Under the pieces are notes generated by a model. It saw only the letters and a list, made by a program, of their open reading frames with translations, was not told the origin of the DNA and searched no databases. This document shows positions 12,520 to 23,806 of a DNA stretch of 64,000 bases, piece by piece. Numbering within the stretch: position 1 is the first letter of the stretch; every line of letters begins with the position of its first letter. The DNA lies in NCBI RefSeq assembly GCF_029784135.1, contig NC_073746.1, positions 262,841,598 through 262,905,597 of the forward strand, given 5' to 3'. The stretch comes from Toxorhynchites rutilus septentrionalis (lineage: Eukaryota > Arthropoda > Insecta > Diptera > Culicidae). The translations under genes and the position numbers were made by a program.

Positions 12520-12640
12520 TCCGGGATAAAATGCACTACAACAAAGATGCAAGATGCGCCGTAAATATAAGGCAAAATGAACCGTAACAAAGAGGCAAAA
12601 TGCACCACAACAATGGGGAAATATAGCCCTTTCTGCTTGT
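12520..12640. repeat. degenerate short tandem repeats near the pogo 3' end
   Basis: Four imperfect units of about 23-30 bp, each with a core like AAAATGCACCACAACAA, follow one another. Related words occur near 21480-21500 and 21840-21870, the other side of the same transposon. They may be subterminal transposase-binding repeats. Confidence 0.45.
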
Positions 12641-12769
12641 TCTAACTTTTGCTCATAACTAATTTAACAATTATTGATCAATACAGAGAACTTTGAAGGC
12701 CTTCATGTTATAAATTAAATAACAAAATCTCATTATTCAAAGATTATTGTATTTTCAAAAAGTAATGTG

Positions 12770-12780
12770 AATTGACTGTT
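12770..12780. other. target site duplication (3' side of the I element)
   Basis: AATTGACTGTT here is repeated exactly at 19153-19163, on the other side of the I-clade element. The duplication fixes both ends of the insertion. Confidence 0.85.
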
Positions 12781-13124
12781 TTTTATTTTTTTATAAATTC
12801 GTTTATTTTTACAGGCTCAGTTGCATAAGTTTAAAGGAGCCGAAATCTTAAATATATTTTTAAAACTATATATATGAACAATTTTCTTACAAATTACAAT
12901 GGTTAGTAATGTGGGAAACCGATTACTCGCGGTGAACTCGAGATATTTTTCTCAGGAAAAGGATGGGGTATAAGGAAATTATTACAATGTTGATAATCAC
13001 ACACACTCAATTCTTAAATCTATTCGTACATCTATTGTGAATTCACATTTCATTCTCCTGTTTATAGCAAGCGGACCAATTACTCATAAAGGAAGAAATG
13101 GAGGGTATAAGGATATAAGGATAA

Positions 13125-15173
13125 TCACACACGAACATCGATAGATTTAAGGAAAACATATATTTGGGACATGTAATCAAGGTCTAACCGAGCCAACACA
13201 TCTCTCACCGGCACATTGGGCTGCCTTCCTCTAGCCCGAAGGGAGTTCTCTAAATTCGATTTGGCAACAAGATACACCTCACACGACCAAACAACGTGTT
13301 CGATGTCGTGGTAACCTCGGCCACAAACGCAGATATTGCTGCCGGCCAGATTGAAACGAAAGAGTAGCGCGTCTAACGAACAGTGATTGGACATGAGTCG
13401 GGAGAAGGTGCGAATAAAGTCCCGACTCAAGTTCAGACTTTTGAACCATGGTTTGAGGCTAACCTTAGGGATAATCGAGTGGAGCCACCGGCCCAATTCA
13501 CCTTCGTTCCATTTGCGTTGCCAGTTAGCGATGGTATTTTTACAGACTAAAGAGTAAAATTCATTGAAGGCGATTTGACGCTGATAAATATCGCCTTCAA
13601 TCGCACCTACCTTTGCTAATGAGTCAGCCCTCTCATTACCCGGAATTGAGCAATGAGAAGGGACCCACACAAAGGTAATGACATAACAGCGTCTGGATAA
13701 AGCACTCAAATTTTCTCGTATTCTCTCAAGGAAGTACGGCGAGTGCTTTTCCGGCCTCACTGAACGGATAGCTTCGACGGAGCTAAGACTATCCGTTACA
13801 ATGTAATAGTGTTCAACAGGCCGTGAGGCGACGCTGTCCAGCGCCCAGTGTATCGCTGCCAATTCAGCAATATACACTGAGCAAGGAAACTGAAGACTGT
13901 GGGAGGTGCTGAAAATTTTGTTGAACACTCCAAATCCTGTGAACTCGTTTATAGTGGACCCATCAGTAAAGTACATATTATCACAATTGATACCCCCATA
14001 CTTTGCATCGAAGATCATTGGAGCGATCCTCGATCGTTGATAATCTGAATATTCATGGATATCTTGCTTCATGGACAGATCAAAATGTACAGAGGAATTG
14101 ATGTAGTCAGGAAAACAAACACGGTTGGGAATATACGAAGAAGGATCAACCTGCATGGAGATGAATTCATGATATGGGCTCATGAATCCAGAGTGAGAAT
14201 TTAGCTCGATCAGCTGCTCAAAATTTCCGATCACCAATGGGTTCATAACCTTACACCGGATGAGGAACCGAAGAGATAATAAATTGAAGCGATCTTTTAG
14301 TGGGAGTAGGCCTGCCAAAACCTCGAGACTCATGGTATGCGTTGAGGGCATACATCCCAACGCAATACGGAGACAAAGATACTGAATTCGCTCGAGTTTA
14401 ATGAGGTGTGTTTTGGCAGCTGATTGAAAACAGAAACTGCCATACTCCATCACTGAGAGAATAGTTGTTCGATACAACATTATAAGATCTTCGGGATGGG
14501 CTCCCCACCAGGTGCCGGTAATTGTACGGAGAAAGTTTATTCTTTGTTGACATTTTTTACTCAGATACCTAATATGGGCCCCCCAAGTACATTTGGAGTC
14601 GAACCAGACCCCAAGATACTTCAATGACATAGCATGAGTGATCGGTTTACCCAAAAGTTGAAGCTTTGGTTTAGCTGGTCTAAGCTTCCTAGAAAAAACC
14701 ACCATCTCTGTTTTCTCCGTGGAGAATTCGATCCCTAGCCCAATGGCCCAGGTTGAAAAATTGTTCAAAGTATCTTGTAAGGGTTCTTGTAGGTCGGATT
14801 CTGTTGATCCTACGACAGAGACCACTCCATCATCTGCAAGTTGTCTTAGGCTGCAATTTTGTGTAAGGCAATTGTCGATGTCGCTTACATAGAAGTTGTA
14901 CAAAAGGGGGCTTAAACATGAGCCCTGGGGGAGGCCAATGTAAGAGACCCGACTTACTGCCGAATCTCCGTGAGAAAAGTTCAAATGCTTCTCACAAAGC
15001 AAGTTATATAACATATTATTCAATAGAGACGGCAGACCCCGAGAGTGTAATTTGTCCGACAAAACCTCTATTGAAACAGAATAGAAGGCCCCCTTTATGT
15101 CCAAGAATACTGAAGCCATTTGTTTTTTTCGGCGTAAGCCATTTGAATTTCTGAAGAAAGCAACGCAAGACAA
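13125..15173 (-). pseudogene. I-clade ORF2, 3' part: reverse transcriptase and RNase H
   Basis: This continues ORF2 of the I element in a shifted frame. It holds the RT blocks VFLDIKGAFYSV (first catalytic Asp), GLPQGSCLSPLLYNFYVSDI and QLADDGVVS, where Leu replaces the usual Tyr or Phe before ADD. About residues 400-530 form an RNase H domain with all four acidic sites in order: YFTDGS, ELAAIHWAL, IVTDSLSS and PGNERADSLAK. A Cys/His cluster (CVCGRGYHDIEHVVWSC) follows near the C terminus. The real protein begins upstream in 15095-16789. The break is an A-run (T at 15123-15129 on the plus strand) whose length change shifts the frame. Confidence 0.88.
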
Positions 15174-16789
15174 TCATTCGTCCCCTTGCCCCTGCGGAAC
15201 CCATATTGTGTATCTGAGAGTAGGCCATTTGTTTCAACCCATCGATCGAGGCGAAACAAGATCATTTTCTCCAACAATTTCCGTATACAAGACAGCATTG
15301 CTATTGGGCGGTACGAATTGAAGTTGGACGCGGGTTTTCCGGGTTTTTGAATAGCTATAACTCGTACTTGTCTCCAATCATCTGGAACAATATTATGCTC
15401 CAGAAACCGATTGAATAAATTCAACAAGCGATGTTTCGCCACATCAGGCAGGTTTTTCAGCAAGTTGAACTTAATTCTATCCGATCCCGGAGCAGAATTG
15501 TTACATGAAAGGAGAGCAAGAGAGAATTCTACCATCGAAAACTCGGAATCAAGATCGCACCTATCTTGTGGTATATCTCGAACAATTTTTTGCACAGGAG
15601 CGGAATCAGGACAAACCTTCCGTGCAAAATTAAAAATCCATCGATGTGAATATTCTTCGCTTTTATTTGTTGAAGAGCGATTTCTCATGTTTCGAGCCAC
15701 TTTCCATAATTTTTTCATTGACGTTTCTCGTGACAAACCTCCCACGAAATTTCGCCAATAAGCACGTTTTTTCCCTTTGATCAAGTTTTTAAATTGATTT
15801 TCAAGGTCCAAATACGATTGAAAATTTTCAATGGTTCCACGTTTCCGAAAAGCTTTGAATGCGTTCGAACATTGGCTATCCCACCATGGATTGGGAGGCC
15901 TTCGACAAATAGTGGAGCCTAGGATGGGTTTCGTTTGAGCGCGAACCGCGCTGTCATAGATCAAACGAGAAAGGAAGTTATACTCCTCCAATGGAGGTAA
16001 ACCATCTCTGGAATTGATGGCTAGAGTAATCGCGTCCGCATATTTTTTCCAGTCAATGTGTCTTGTGAGGTCATATGCCATGTTTATAGATTCAGAAGAA
16101 TTCGACCCAATGGTGATGGAAATTTTGATTGGCAAGTGATCACTACCGTTGGGGTCCTGGATTACATTCCACTTGCAATCTAACGATAGTGAATTCGAGC
16201 AAAGCGAGAGGTCAAGAGCACTTGGGTTAGCAGGAGGTTTAGGAACACGTGTTGTTTCCCCAGTGTTCAAAAGTGTCATATTGAAGCTGTTACAAAGATC
16301 ATATATCAACAGTGAACGATTGTCGTCGTACTGTTCCCCCCAGGCAGTTCCATGAGAGTTGAAGTCTCCCAAGATCAATCGTGGCTCAGGAAGGAGTGAG
16401 CACATGTCAACAAGTTGCTTGCGGCTAACCGCAGCTCTCGGAGGCCAATACAAGCTGACAATACAGAGGTCTTTTCCTCTGATGTTTGCATGACAAGCAA
16501 CAGCTTCAATCCCTCCAATAGGTGGAAGGTCAATTCGAAAAAATGAGTGGCACTTATTGATCCCCAATAGCACCCCTCCGTATCTGTCATCACGGTCCAA
16601 GCGTATAATATTAAAATCGTGGAAAGAGAGATCATCTCGCGAAGAAAGCCAAGTTTCGGACAGAGCAAAAACATCACAATTGAACTTATGAATTAAAAAT
16701 TTGAATGTATCCAATTTAGGGATAAGACTACGACAATTCCACTGTAAAACAGTGATATCTCCGACCTCTCTATTTGAATTAGACATCAA
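15095..16789 (-). pseudogene. I-clade ORF2, 5' part: endonuclease and start of reverse transcriptase
   Basis: The frame starts at an ATG that overlaps the end of ORF1 by about 11 bases. It encodes an APE-type endonuclease with the conserved blocks LQWNCRS, ALSETW, LGDFNSHGTAWG, LDLSL and GSDHLPI (about residues 15-235), so its metal and substrate residues are all present. The early RT blocks follow: NSAPGSDRIKF, PGKPASNFNSYRPIAML and TQYGFRRGKGTNDCL. The frame is lost in the A-run at 15123-15129, just before the first catalytic RT Asp. It would nick target DNA to prime reverse transcription. Confidence 0.87.
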
Positions 16790-18614
16790 GAGAGATAATC
16801 ATTGCAAGGAGGGGCCATGTTTGCATCAATTGTTGCAAAATTGTCTTTAATACTGGAAGCATTGATATGACAATGGTTCTGATGGAGTCGGAAACATTAA
16901 AGCATGTGAAGATTTGAGCCACAAGGTCAGTTAACTTTATAAATTCCGATTGGGAAGTTGAACTTGACGGTGAAACAGGGACAGTTGGGGTTTTTGATGT
17001 CCCTTCGAGTGCTGGGTCGTTCGAAGGTGAATTATTCCCACGGAAGCCAGGAGGAACCCGATTTTGCTTGTCCGCTGCACTCGATTTTTTAGGCATGCTA
17101 ACAGAGGGTATAACCGGAGGGGCTTGTCCTTGAACTTTGGGAGTGGTCACATTTTTGCGCCGGGGATTCCCTTGGAAGATGTACGGTGTGCCCTCGTTAG
17201 CTGTATCCGCTTCCATTTCGTCAACTGGCAGCGAAGCGAAGACATTGTTTGCGGTTAAAGGTTGTTGCTGTTGGGCCAATGGAGAAGCGCCCTTTGAAAT
17301 TTCCGCAAAAGTGCGTTTCGAGCGTTCCTTTAAAGAGCGCTTCTGCTTCTCCCAGCGACTCTTGTAAGTTTCACAAGCCGAGAGCACGTCCGGAGTTCCT
17401 CCGCAATATGGACACTTTTGCTCAATCGCTTCTTCTTCTTCTTGAATGGCGTTAACGTTCCCTGTGGAACTTTTGCCGTCTCAACGTATTCATTAACTAG
17501 CGTCGTTCATTAATACTTGGTTGAGATTTCTATGCCGAATAACACGCCTTGAATGTACTCTAAAGTGGCAAGCTCTAGAATACGCGTGACCACAGTGCAA
17601 GCCGGAAGAATTTTCTTTGACGAAAAATCCCCCAACCAGAACGGGAATCGAACCCGAACACCCGGCATGATAGTGTGGGACGCTAACCACTCGGCTCAAT
17701 CGCACTGCAGGATTTGTCCACATGCTGCTCTCCGCAAGTGGCACAGCGCTCCTTGTTGGCGCAGTAAGCTGCTGTGTGACCAACTGACTTGCATTTCAGG
17801 CAAGTCATGGGCTTTGGCACGAAGAGTCGCAGCGGTAGCCTCAATTTGTCCACCATAACGTAGTCAGGGAGGGCGGAGCCAGCAAAAGTGACTCTAAACG
17901 AGTCGGACGGCGTAAATTTCGATTCTTTCCCTTCCTGGGAGACTTTGCCGAGTTGTCGGCATTCTAAGATTTTAACCTTAATCAAAGGCAGCTTTTTAAA
18001 TCTGCCATCTCCTTCCATAATTGATTTGCACGTCAGACCCGTTTCGGTTATCACCCCCGAGATTTCTACGTCATGGGAAGGCACGTAGACACGATATTCC
18101 AGGGTAAACCTCTGGTCGACGACAATACCGTTTGCGTCTTTCGGATCAGCTACGACAACACGCAGTTTGGTCGGTCTAACCTTCGAAATTTCTGTCACGG
18201 AGGAGTATCTTGCCAGATCTGAATAACATTAAGTGCTATTCCGTTTGGCTTAGGCCTGAAGAAAACAACCCACGGACCAGTTCCAGGTGCATCTTCAGGA
18301 TAGACCTTGACACGTGGAGAGAAGACTACAGGAGGAGAAGGAGTTGACGAGGATTGAAGGGGATCGGGGACAACAGGATGGGGAGGCGAAATCTGAGCTG
18401 TTGTAGGAGCGAGGGGGGTTGGAGAGGAGGTATTTGCAGGTTTTTTAGAGGGGGGCTTGCTAGAGTTAGCAGACTCGTCCCCGGACGAAACATCCTCTGA
18501 TGTAGGAACGCGTTTAAGTGTCTTCGCTGTTCCTTTATTAGAACTTTTTTCAACCAGAGGGGAGTCATCATCAGAGATCTCCATATCTGGAGATCCTCCC
18601 CCTCCTTCTGCCAT
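16779..18614 (-). pseudogene. I-clade ORF1 (gag-like), split by a SINE and a frameshift
   Basis: The N-terminal piece (18195-18614) is acidic, then rich in Ser, Pro and Thr. A frameshift near 18215 moves it into the central piece (17704-18198). That piece has an RRM-like fold region and zinc knuckles CLKCKSVGHTAAYC and CATCGEQHVDKSC. The SINE at 17430-17693 interrupts the next cysteine cluster. Removing the SINE and one copy of the 10-bp duplication brings the halves back into one frame, with a further C-x2-C pair just after the junction. The last piece (16779-17419) is a low-complexity Ser/Pro linker and a hydrophobic end. The protein would coat the element RNA. Confidence 0.82.
17430..17693 (-). 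mobile_element. tRNA-derived SINE inserted in the I-element ORF1
   Basis: On the minus strand the unit starts CGAGTGGTTAGCGTC (A box) and has GGTTCGATTCC (B box) about 45 bases on. A non-tRNA body follows, ending in a short GAA repeat. The duplication GCTCAATCGC flanks it at 17420-17429 and 17694-17703. The tRNA part comes from a tRNA pseudogene-like head; it is not a functional tRNA. The family resembles common culicine tRNA SINEs. Confidence 0.85.
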
Positions 18615-19152
18615 TCTGTAATTGGTACTTATATTCTAATAATTTGTTTTTAATAATAATAATGATAATTTAAAAAAAAATTAAAAAAATAAATCTTATA
18701 TCTTATTTATTTCTATTCACCACAATGCACCCCAGTGCTGATGAACTGGCAACCGCTGCTTGCTTCTCAATCGGAGCGCTTGAGCGCTCGGCACTATCAC
18801 ACACCACTAAGAAGTGATGCTCTCCTTCACACTGCTGTAAGTTAGCAGCGAATCGCGCTGGTATTGTGTGCGTGCAACTGACCACCGATGTCCGACTTCG
18901 ATTGCGATGGCGACAAATCGGCGATAACTGAAAGCCGGCTGGCCTTGCCAGGCTTTGACGATTCAGCCTTTCTCACCAATTCCGAGTTCACACTGCGTTC
19001 CACGATATCTCGAACAATTCGAAAACGCGCGAAAAAAGCACACCCGGGCGACAAAAAAAAATAATAACAGCCAACGGTAACCGAAAACAATGCTTCAACG
19101 GAGACGCTCACAGCACACGACCGGTTACTCGAAGCTTATGCCGAAGAATGAA
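18615..19152 (-). promoter_or_regulatory. 5' UTR and likely internal promoter of the I element
   Basis: Between the 5' target duplication and the ORF1 start there are about 540 bases without a coding frame. Non-LTR elements of this type normally carry an internal polymerase II promoter at the start of this region, which would lie near 19152. I infer the promoter only from position. Confidence 0.45.
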
Positions 19153-19163
19153 AATTGACTGTT
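19153..19163. other. target site duplication (5' side of the I element)
   Basis: Exact second copy of AATTGACTGTT at 12770-12780. Beyond it the pogo-like element resumes. Confidence 0.85.
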
Positions 19164-19262
19164 GATAATAAAGAAATCAGACAGTAGCGCACTCGCGCGC
19201 TTGCTTGTATGCATGTGCGTGTCCTCAGGTTACTTGCAGGTGAAACATCTATCGGATTCCGT

Positions 19263-21427
19263 TTAGCAACTCAAATGGGACCATTCTTGACAGTTCATAC
19301 ATTTCGACCAGCCTTGGCCATTTCTTGAAGTTAAAGTAGTACCGCAAATGAAGCATAGTATGTCATCCATAGTATCGGTAGCATTAGCGTTTTCTTTTCG
19401 ACTTTTGCGCTTCCGTCCTGTTTTTTTGATATTTTTGATATCCTTCAAAAGAATGGTTTCGATCAACTTCCTACGATGCGACGAAGAAGTCAATTCAGCA
19501 GCTGGAAGCCATTTTTTTTGCGGCGACTGTCCATGGGCTTCTCCAACTTTCTGGCCACTGATCTCGGAGAAATCGTAAAATTGGTCAACTTTGCCATACT
19601 GCTGCCGGCATTTTGATCCCAACTCTTTTATTTTTGTCAGACAAGTGATTATATCAGGAACCGTCTCAGGTGCTGGTTGTCTGCTTCTCTCCTTCATTTG
19701 ATTTTTAGTTTTGGATTTTCGATGTTCGGGCACTAACTTCTCATGCCCTGAGTGGTATAGATGGACTGAATCACTTTGGATTCCGTTATCGACTGAAAAT
19801 TTATCGTCATATTCATCTTCAATGAACATAGAATATTCTTGTTGTACTGACTGGACAGCATTGGCTAATTCGCTTGTATTTTGACCACTTCCATTTGGAT
19901 TTTGGTTGATTGATAGCTGAGCGGAGACAGGACCAATCATTCACAGTTGCTCTGTATAACCGTATCACTTGCATCGATCTGGTCAATAGTCATATCGTTC
20001 AACAAATCAAGATTGAGTTCGTCACCGTCTTTATTATTATCTGCTTGTGAGTTCAATTTCTCCGTATTTTCATATTGACCTTTCGATCTCGTCTGTTCCA
20101 AGAATTCTGCTGCCGCGAAATCACCGTCTATGAATATATACGGATCAAATGGATGGATTCTCGTGGCACGAAAACCGTTTTGAGCGGTTCGCATGTTCGC
20201 AGATTTAACGAAGCTGTAATTCACCAGTGCACAAATGTTATAGGGAGTGATTGCCTTTCCTGAAAATTCGGAAGACAAATACATACATTACAGTCTCTTT
20301 GACCAAACTACTAAACTCAATTTACAAACCTGGATTTGTCTTTAAGAAATTTCCAAACGCCGTTGCGTAATGTGATTTTAGCGGGTCCATCAACGCGACA
20401 TCTAACGGTTGAGTTTTGTGCGGTGTATGTGGGGGAATCGAAACGATCCGGACAAAATTTTTCTTCGCCTTCTCTAGCATTGACAAATTTCTTGTATGCG
20501 TGGAGTGTCCATCCAGTAACAACAACACTGGTGAATCAACAGACGGTCGAGTGTAAGACAAGAAGTGATCGAACCACTCGGAACAGATTGTTAGTGTACT
20601 TCAGCCACTGGAATTGCAGGCGAACACAGATCCTTCAGGAGCACCAACCTTCAGTGCATCGTTCATTCTTTGACTAGCGAAAATGAACATTGGTGGTAGG
20701 AAATTTCCAGATGCAGACATTGTCATTACCACCGTAGTATTTACACCTATTTCATTGGATGAAATTCCTCCCACTTGATGTTGTCCTTTTCGATAAAATT
20801 TTCGATGACTTGTTCTACACCTAAAATACGTGAAAAAACATGACAATCACAACTGTTGAAGGTGGAGCAAAAACATAATACTAACCGTAGAAAAACCTGT
20901 TTCGTCCATATTCCATATTCTGTGAGGAGGATACTGATTCTCGTTGAAGATTTCACCAAGAAGAGTAAAATATTTACGCATGCTAACTCGATTGAATCCT
21001 GTTGCTCTTGCCAATGATGTATTTTCCGCAGACCGTAGGGACAGGTTCGGATGACGTTTAAGAAAACATTTCAGTCAGTCGTATCCAGCTAGCTTTTCCA
21101 ATTGATTGAATGGGTGTGGAATGTGATTTATCTCAGCTAATTCGAATGCCAAACTTCTTACGTCTCTTCGAGTCAGCCCGTAAAAACACTTATTCATATC
21201 AACAAAAAACACTTTTCTTTAAACACCGTTGTGAAACTTCCCATACGAGAAACAGCTAGCGGAATGCTGGACTTCGCTATGTAACGAAGCAGTGTTTTCT
21301 TCGGTATTCCATATTCCCGAGACGCACAGTTTTTGGAGACGCCGTTTTTGACTGCCTCCAGAGCTGAATGCAGGTTTTCGACGGTCCATGATTGTAGATT
21401 AGATTTCCGGACGTAATTGCGCACCAT
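19263..21427 (-). pseudogene. pogo-like (Tigger/jerky-type) transposase, degraded
   Basis: The gene begins at about 21427 with a pipsqueak-type helix-turn-helix (NCASREYGIPKKTLLRYI). A CENP-B-like DNA-binding region follows (AGYD, then KCFLKRHPNLSLRSAENTSLARATGFNR), and then the DDE domain with WNMDETGFST, VLLLLDGHSTH and PHTPHKTQPLDVALMDPLK. The last part ends in a cysteine-rich finger (CFICGTTL, KCMNCQEWSHLSC). A short GT-AG intron is visible at about 20275-20334 and another is likely near 20820-20880. The gene is dead: TGA replaces a conserved Trp codon at 21075-21077, and frames shift near 21190, 20790 and 20595. Confidence 0.8.
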
Positions 21428-21879
21428 TTCTGGAATGAATAGGATGTAAATAAAATTTTGTTCAGTAGCGGATCATTTTGCACCGAATCGTGGGGTGCAT
21501 TTTGCTCCGGCAGTACCAGCAAAATATTATTGGCCACAATACAGTGAAAAATGTGAAAAAAATTCCCAAATTTCATCACAGGAATGAAGCTCGTCACACA
21601 ATCAGTCTGTTATGCGATGACGCCGGTGATTATTGTTATTTGGATTACTGTAAAAGCTTAAGAGAGCGGATGTCAATATTATACGTTTTGAGTAGTAAAC
21701 CTGTTTTTGTTTATGTTTCCATTTTCTGACTACATAGGGTTACCAAACGAACATGGTGACCAAAAATGAAGATTTTCTAACTGGTAAGAACACATTCAAG
21801 TTAAAAAGAATGTTTTTTCATGTCAGAATGATGGAGGTGCATCTTGCCTCAACGGCGCATTTTATACCACTTTCCCCTA

Positions 21880-22604
21880 CATGTAAACATCAGTCGGATT
21901 TTTTTACATCAAATTAATGAAGAAGAGTATCGTCGATATTTATTTGCACTTTTCGCTTATTTGGTTCTGTCTTCATTACACTTTGTAGCCAACTCGCACC
22001 CGTCTTTTTCCTGCCCACTCAGATATCGAACACAAACTATAACTAACTAACACTTTTGCTCCTATATTCCACTAGAGGTGGAAACGAACCCCAGTAAAGT
22101 TTTCCTACTGGGATTTGAAAACATATTCCCATTTCCTGAATCAGAGATCTAATAGTTCGCCTACTAGAGAAGAAAAACATCCGTTTTCACCTACTGGGAA
22201 AATAGTTGAGCATAAGGTCGGTGTTAAGTCAGTCTGGATAATGTTTACTTTTATATATTTTTATTTCTCACTTAATTTTTCGGGATTTTTGGATAAGGTA
22301 CTGTATTCTATTAGCCAACTCATTTCATTCGATACCAATAATGAGGGGATGGCAAAAAATACATACACCTTTTTGAATTTATGTTGTTCATAATGTAGTG
22401 TGTTCTCCAAGTCAAGCCATTCAGCCATTTTTCACCGGCAGCGAAATTGGATTTTTCAAGATATTGAAATACACAGTATTATAATGACAGCAGAGATAAA
22501 GGTTTGTTCCAAAATTCAGATAAACAAGTCAAACGGAAGGGGTTGAATTTTTATTAATGAGGGACAACCCTACACACAGACAAACATACATACAAACAGG
22601 TCAA
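21880..22604. other. no recognisable gene
   Basis: Spacer between the pogo-like element and the direct repeats. Near 22572-22597 it contains CACAGACAAACATACATACA, a short irregular relative of the ACAAACAT repeat that dominates the right part. Confidence 0.5.
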
Positions 22605-23000
22605 GTTGAATGAAACCATTTGAAAGAGTAATTGGCTATTTTGTTACAGCGGCCATCTTGGATTTGCATTTTCCATAAACAGCTGGGATCTACTGGTCGA
22701 GCCCTTTCAATTGATACCCATCTTGAGGTGGTTTGTTTTGAGGACTATGTAATCCGCCATTTTGTGATGGTGGCCATTTTGGATTTGAATTTTTCATAAA
22801 TAACCGTGTTCTATTAGTCAAGTTCTTTCATTTGATACCCAGTTTGATTAGGTTTTGAGAAAATATATATATAAAATATAAACCCTTACATTTGTTACCC
22901 ATATTGATGGGGTTTTGAGAGAATATGTAATCCGCCATTTTGTGGCGTCGACCATTTTGGATTTGAATTCCTCATGAATAACTATGTTCTACTAGTCAAG
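22605..23000 (+). repeat. diverged direct repeats ending at the array edge
   Basis: Three imperfect units of about 145-180 bp begin near 22605, 22750 and 22928. They share TAATCCGCCATTTTGTG, GGCCATTTTGGATTTG, CTACTAGTCAAG and TTGATACCCA. The third unit stops after TACTAGTCAAG, exactly where the ACAAACAT array starts. I do not recognise the family; it looks like a short satellite or the tail of an unclassified element. Confidence 0.65.
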
Positions 23001-23224
23001 ACAAACATACAAACATACAAACATACAAACATACAAACATACAAACATACAAACATACAAACATACAAACATACAAACATACAAACATACAAACATACAA
23101 ACATACAAACATACAAACATACAAACATACAAACATACAAACATACAAACATACAAACATACAAACATACAAACATACAAACATACAAACATACAAACAT
23201 ACAAACATACAAACATACAAACAT
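23001..23224 (+). repeat. (ACAAACAT)n block 1
   Basis: 28 perfect head-to-tail copies of the 8-bp unit, without a variant that I can see. It is the left edge of the whole array and lies directly before element A. Confidence 0.98.
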
Positions 23225-23227
23225 CAT

Positions 23228-23806
23228 GCCGTGGAGCTGCCGGCCTAGAATAGCGTTCCGGGTTTTTGGTCCCTGTCCCTGTCGTAAGAGGCGACTAATC
23301 GGGTGACAACGCGAGTAAGGGCGCGGTAAAGCCCTAGGGAGCTAGCGCGGGGGAAATACCGCGACACACAGTGAAGGAAGGAATGCCAACGGGCATATTA
23401 GGATCGACGCCAGTGAGATTCTAATTACGGCATACTGGTAATAACGACGCATGACTGATTTGGAATGATTTGGAAGAGACGCTATAGAGCTGACAGCCGC
23501 GCTATTCCGTTACTTTAGTAGAGCAGGGTGACACCTTCTTGAAACGGCTAGCGGGTTAATGGCGTGACTGCCTCCGTCCCGTTAAAAACCTGGCAGGCCT
23601 TCAGGTACGTTCAAAACTCGTTGATCGTGTGGGCTCAGATGTTGCATTCCTGTCTTGCGCTGATCCGGCTCTGAGCACGGTACCCCATGAAGGATCGTGC
23701 CAACCCTTTGCATGGCCTCCCTGCTTGCATAGACAACCATGGGATCACTTAAGCGACTGCACATTCCGAGTGGAGATAGCGGCCTGAAGGTGGGACCCAC
23801 TTACAT
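23228..23806 (+). promoter_or_regulatory. 5' UTR of element A
   Basis: A 579-base leader, about the same length as in B, C, D and G. Two hairpins are shared with the other copies: CGCGG/CCGCG at 23346-23363, and one at 23675-23700 with ATG in its loop. The stems differ from family II by compensating changes. The leader also has a short hairpin GTCG/CGAC near 23281-23297. An internal promoter is expected at the 5' end but not visible as a motif. Confidence 0.6.

Larger units (their letters stand above)
12781..19152 (-). mobile_element. full-length I-clade non-LTR retrotransposon
   Basis: The element runs on the minus strand: 5' UTR (18615-19152), ORF1 with zinc knuckles, ORF2 with endonuclease, reverse transcriptase and RNase H, then a 3' UTR ending in an A/T-rich tail at 12781. 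An 11-bp direct repeat flanks it. The presence of a 5' UTR before ORF1 suggests it was inserted complete. It later gained a SINE in ORF1, a frameshift in ORF1 and another in ORF2, so it is inactive. RNase H after the reverse transcriptase favours the I clade (mosquito I-type elements); LOA-type elements remain possible. Confidence 0.85.
12501..21879 (-). mobile_element. pogo-like DNA transposon, split by an I-clade retrotransposon
   Basis: A pogo/Tigger-type transposase lies on the minus strand at 19263-21427. The outer ends carry related sequences: minus-strand 5' end near 21879 (TAGGGGAAAGTGG, then ATAAAATGCGCC) and the other end near 12501 (CAGGGCATAAAGC, then GATAAAATGCAC). The 6.4-kb I-clade insertion at 12781-19152 separates the transposase from the 3' end. 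Without that insertion the element would be about 3 kb. The exact termini and target duplication are uncertain. Confidence 0.55.

Noticed and set aside
17620..17700. tRNA gene on the minus strand
   Set aside because: A and B boxes are good but the segment is the head of a SINE with target duplications and lacks a complete acceptor stem.
23001..23224. CRISPR-like array
   Set aside because: The units are 8 bp with no spacers, in a eukaryotic sequence; this is a simple tandem repeat.
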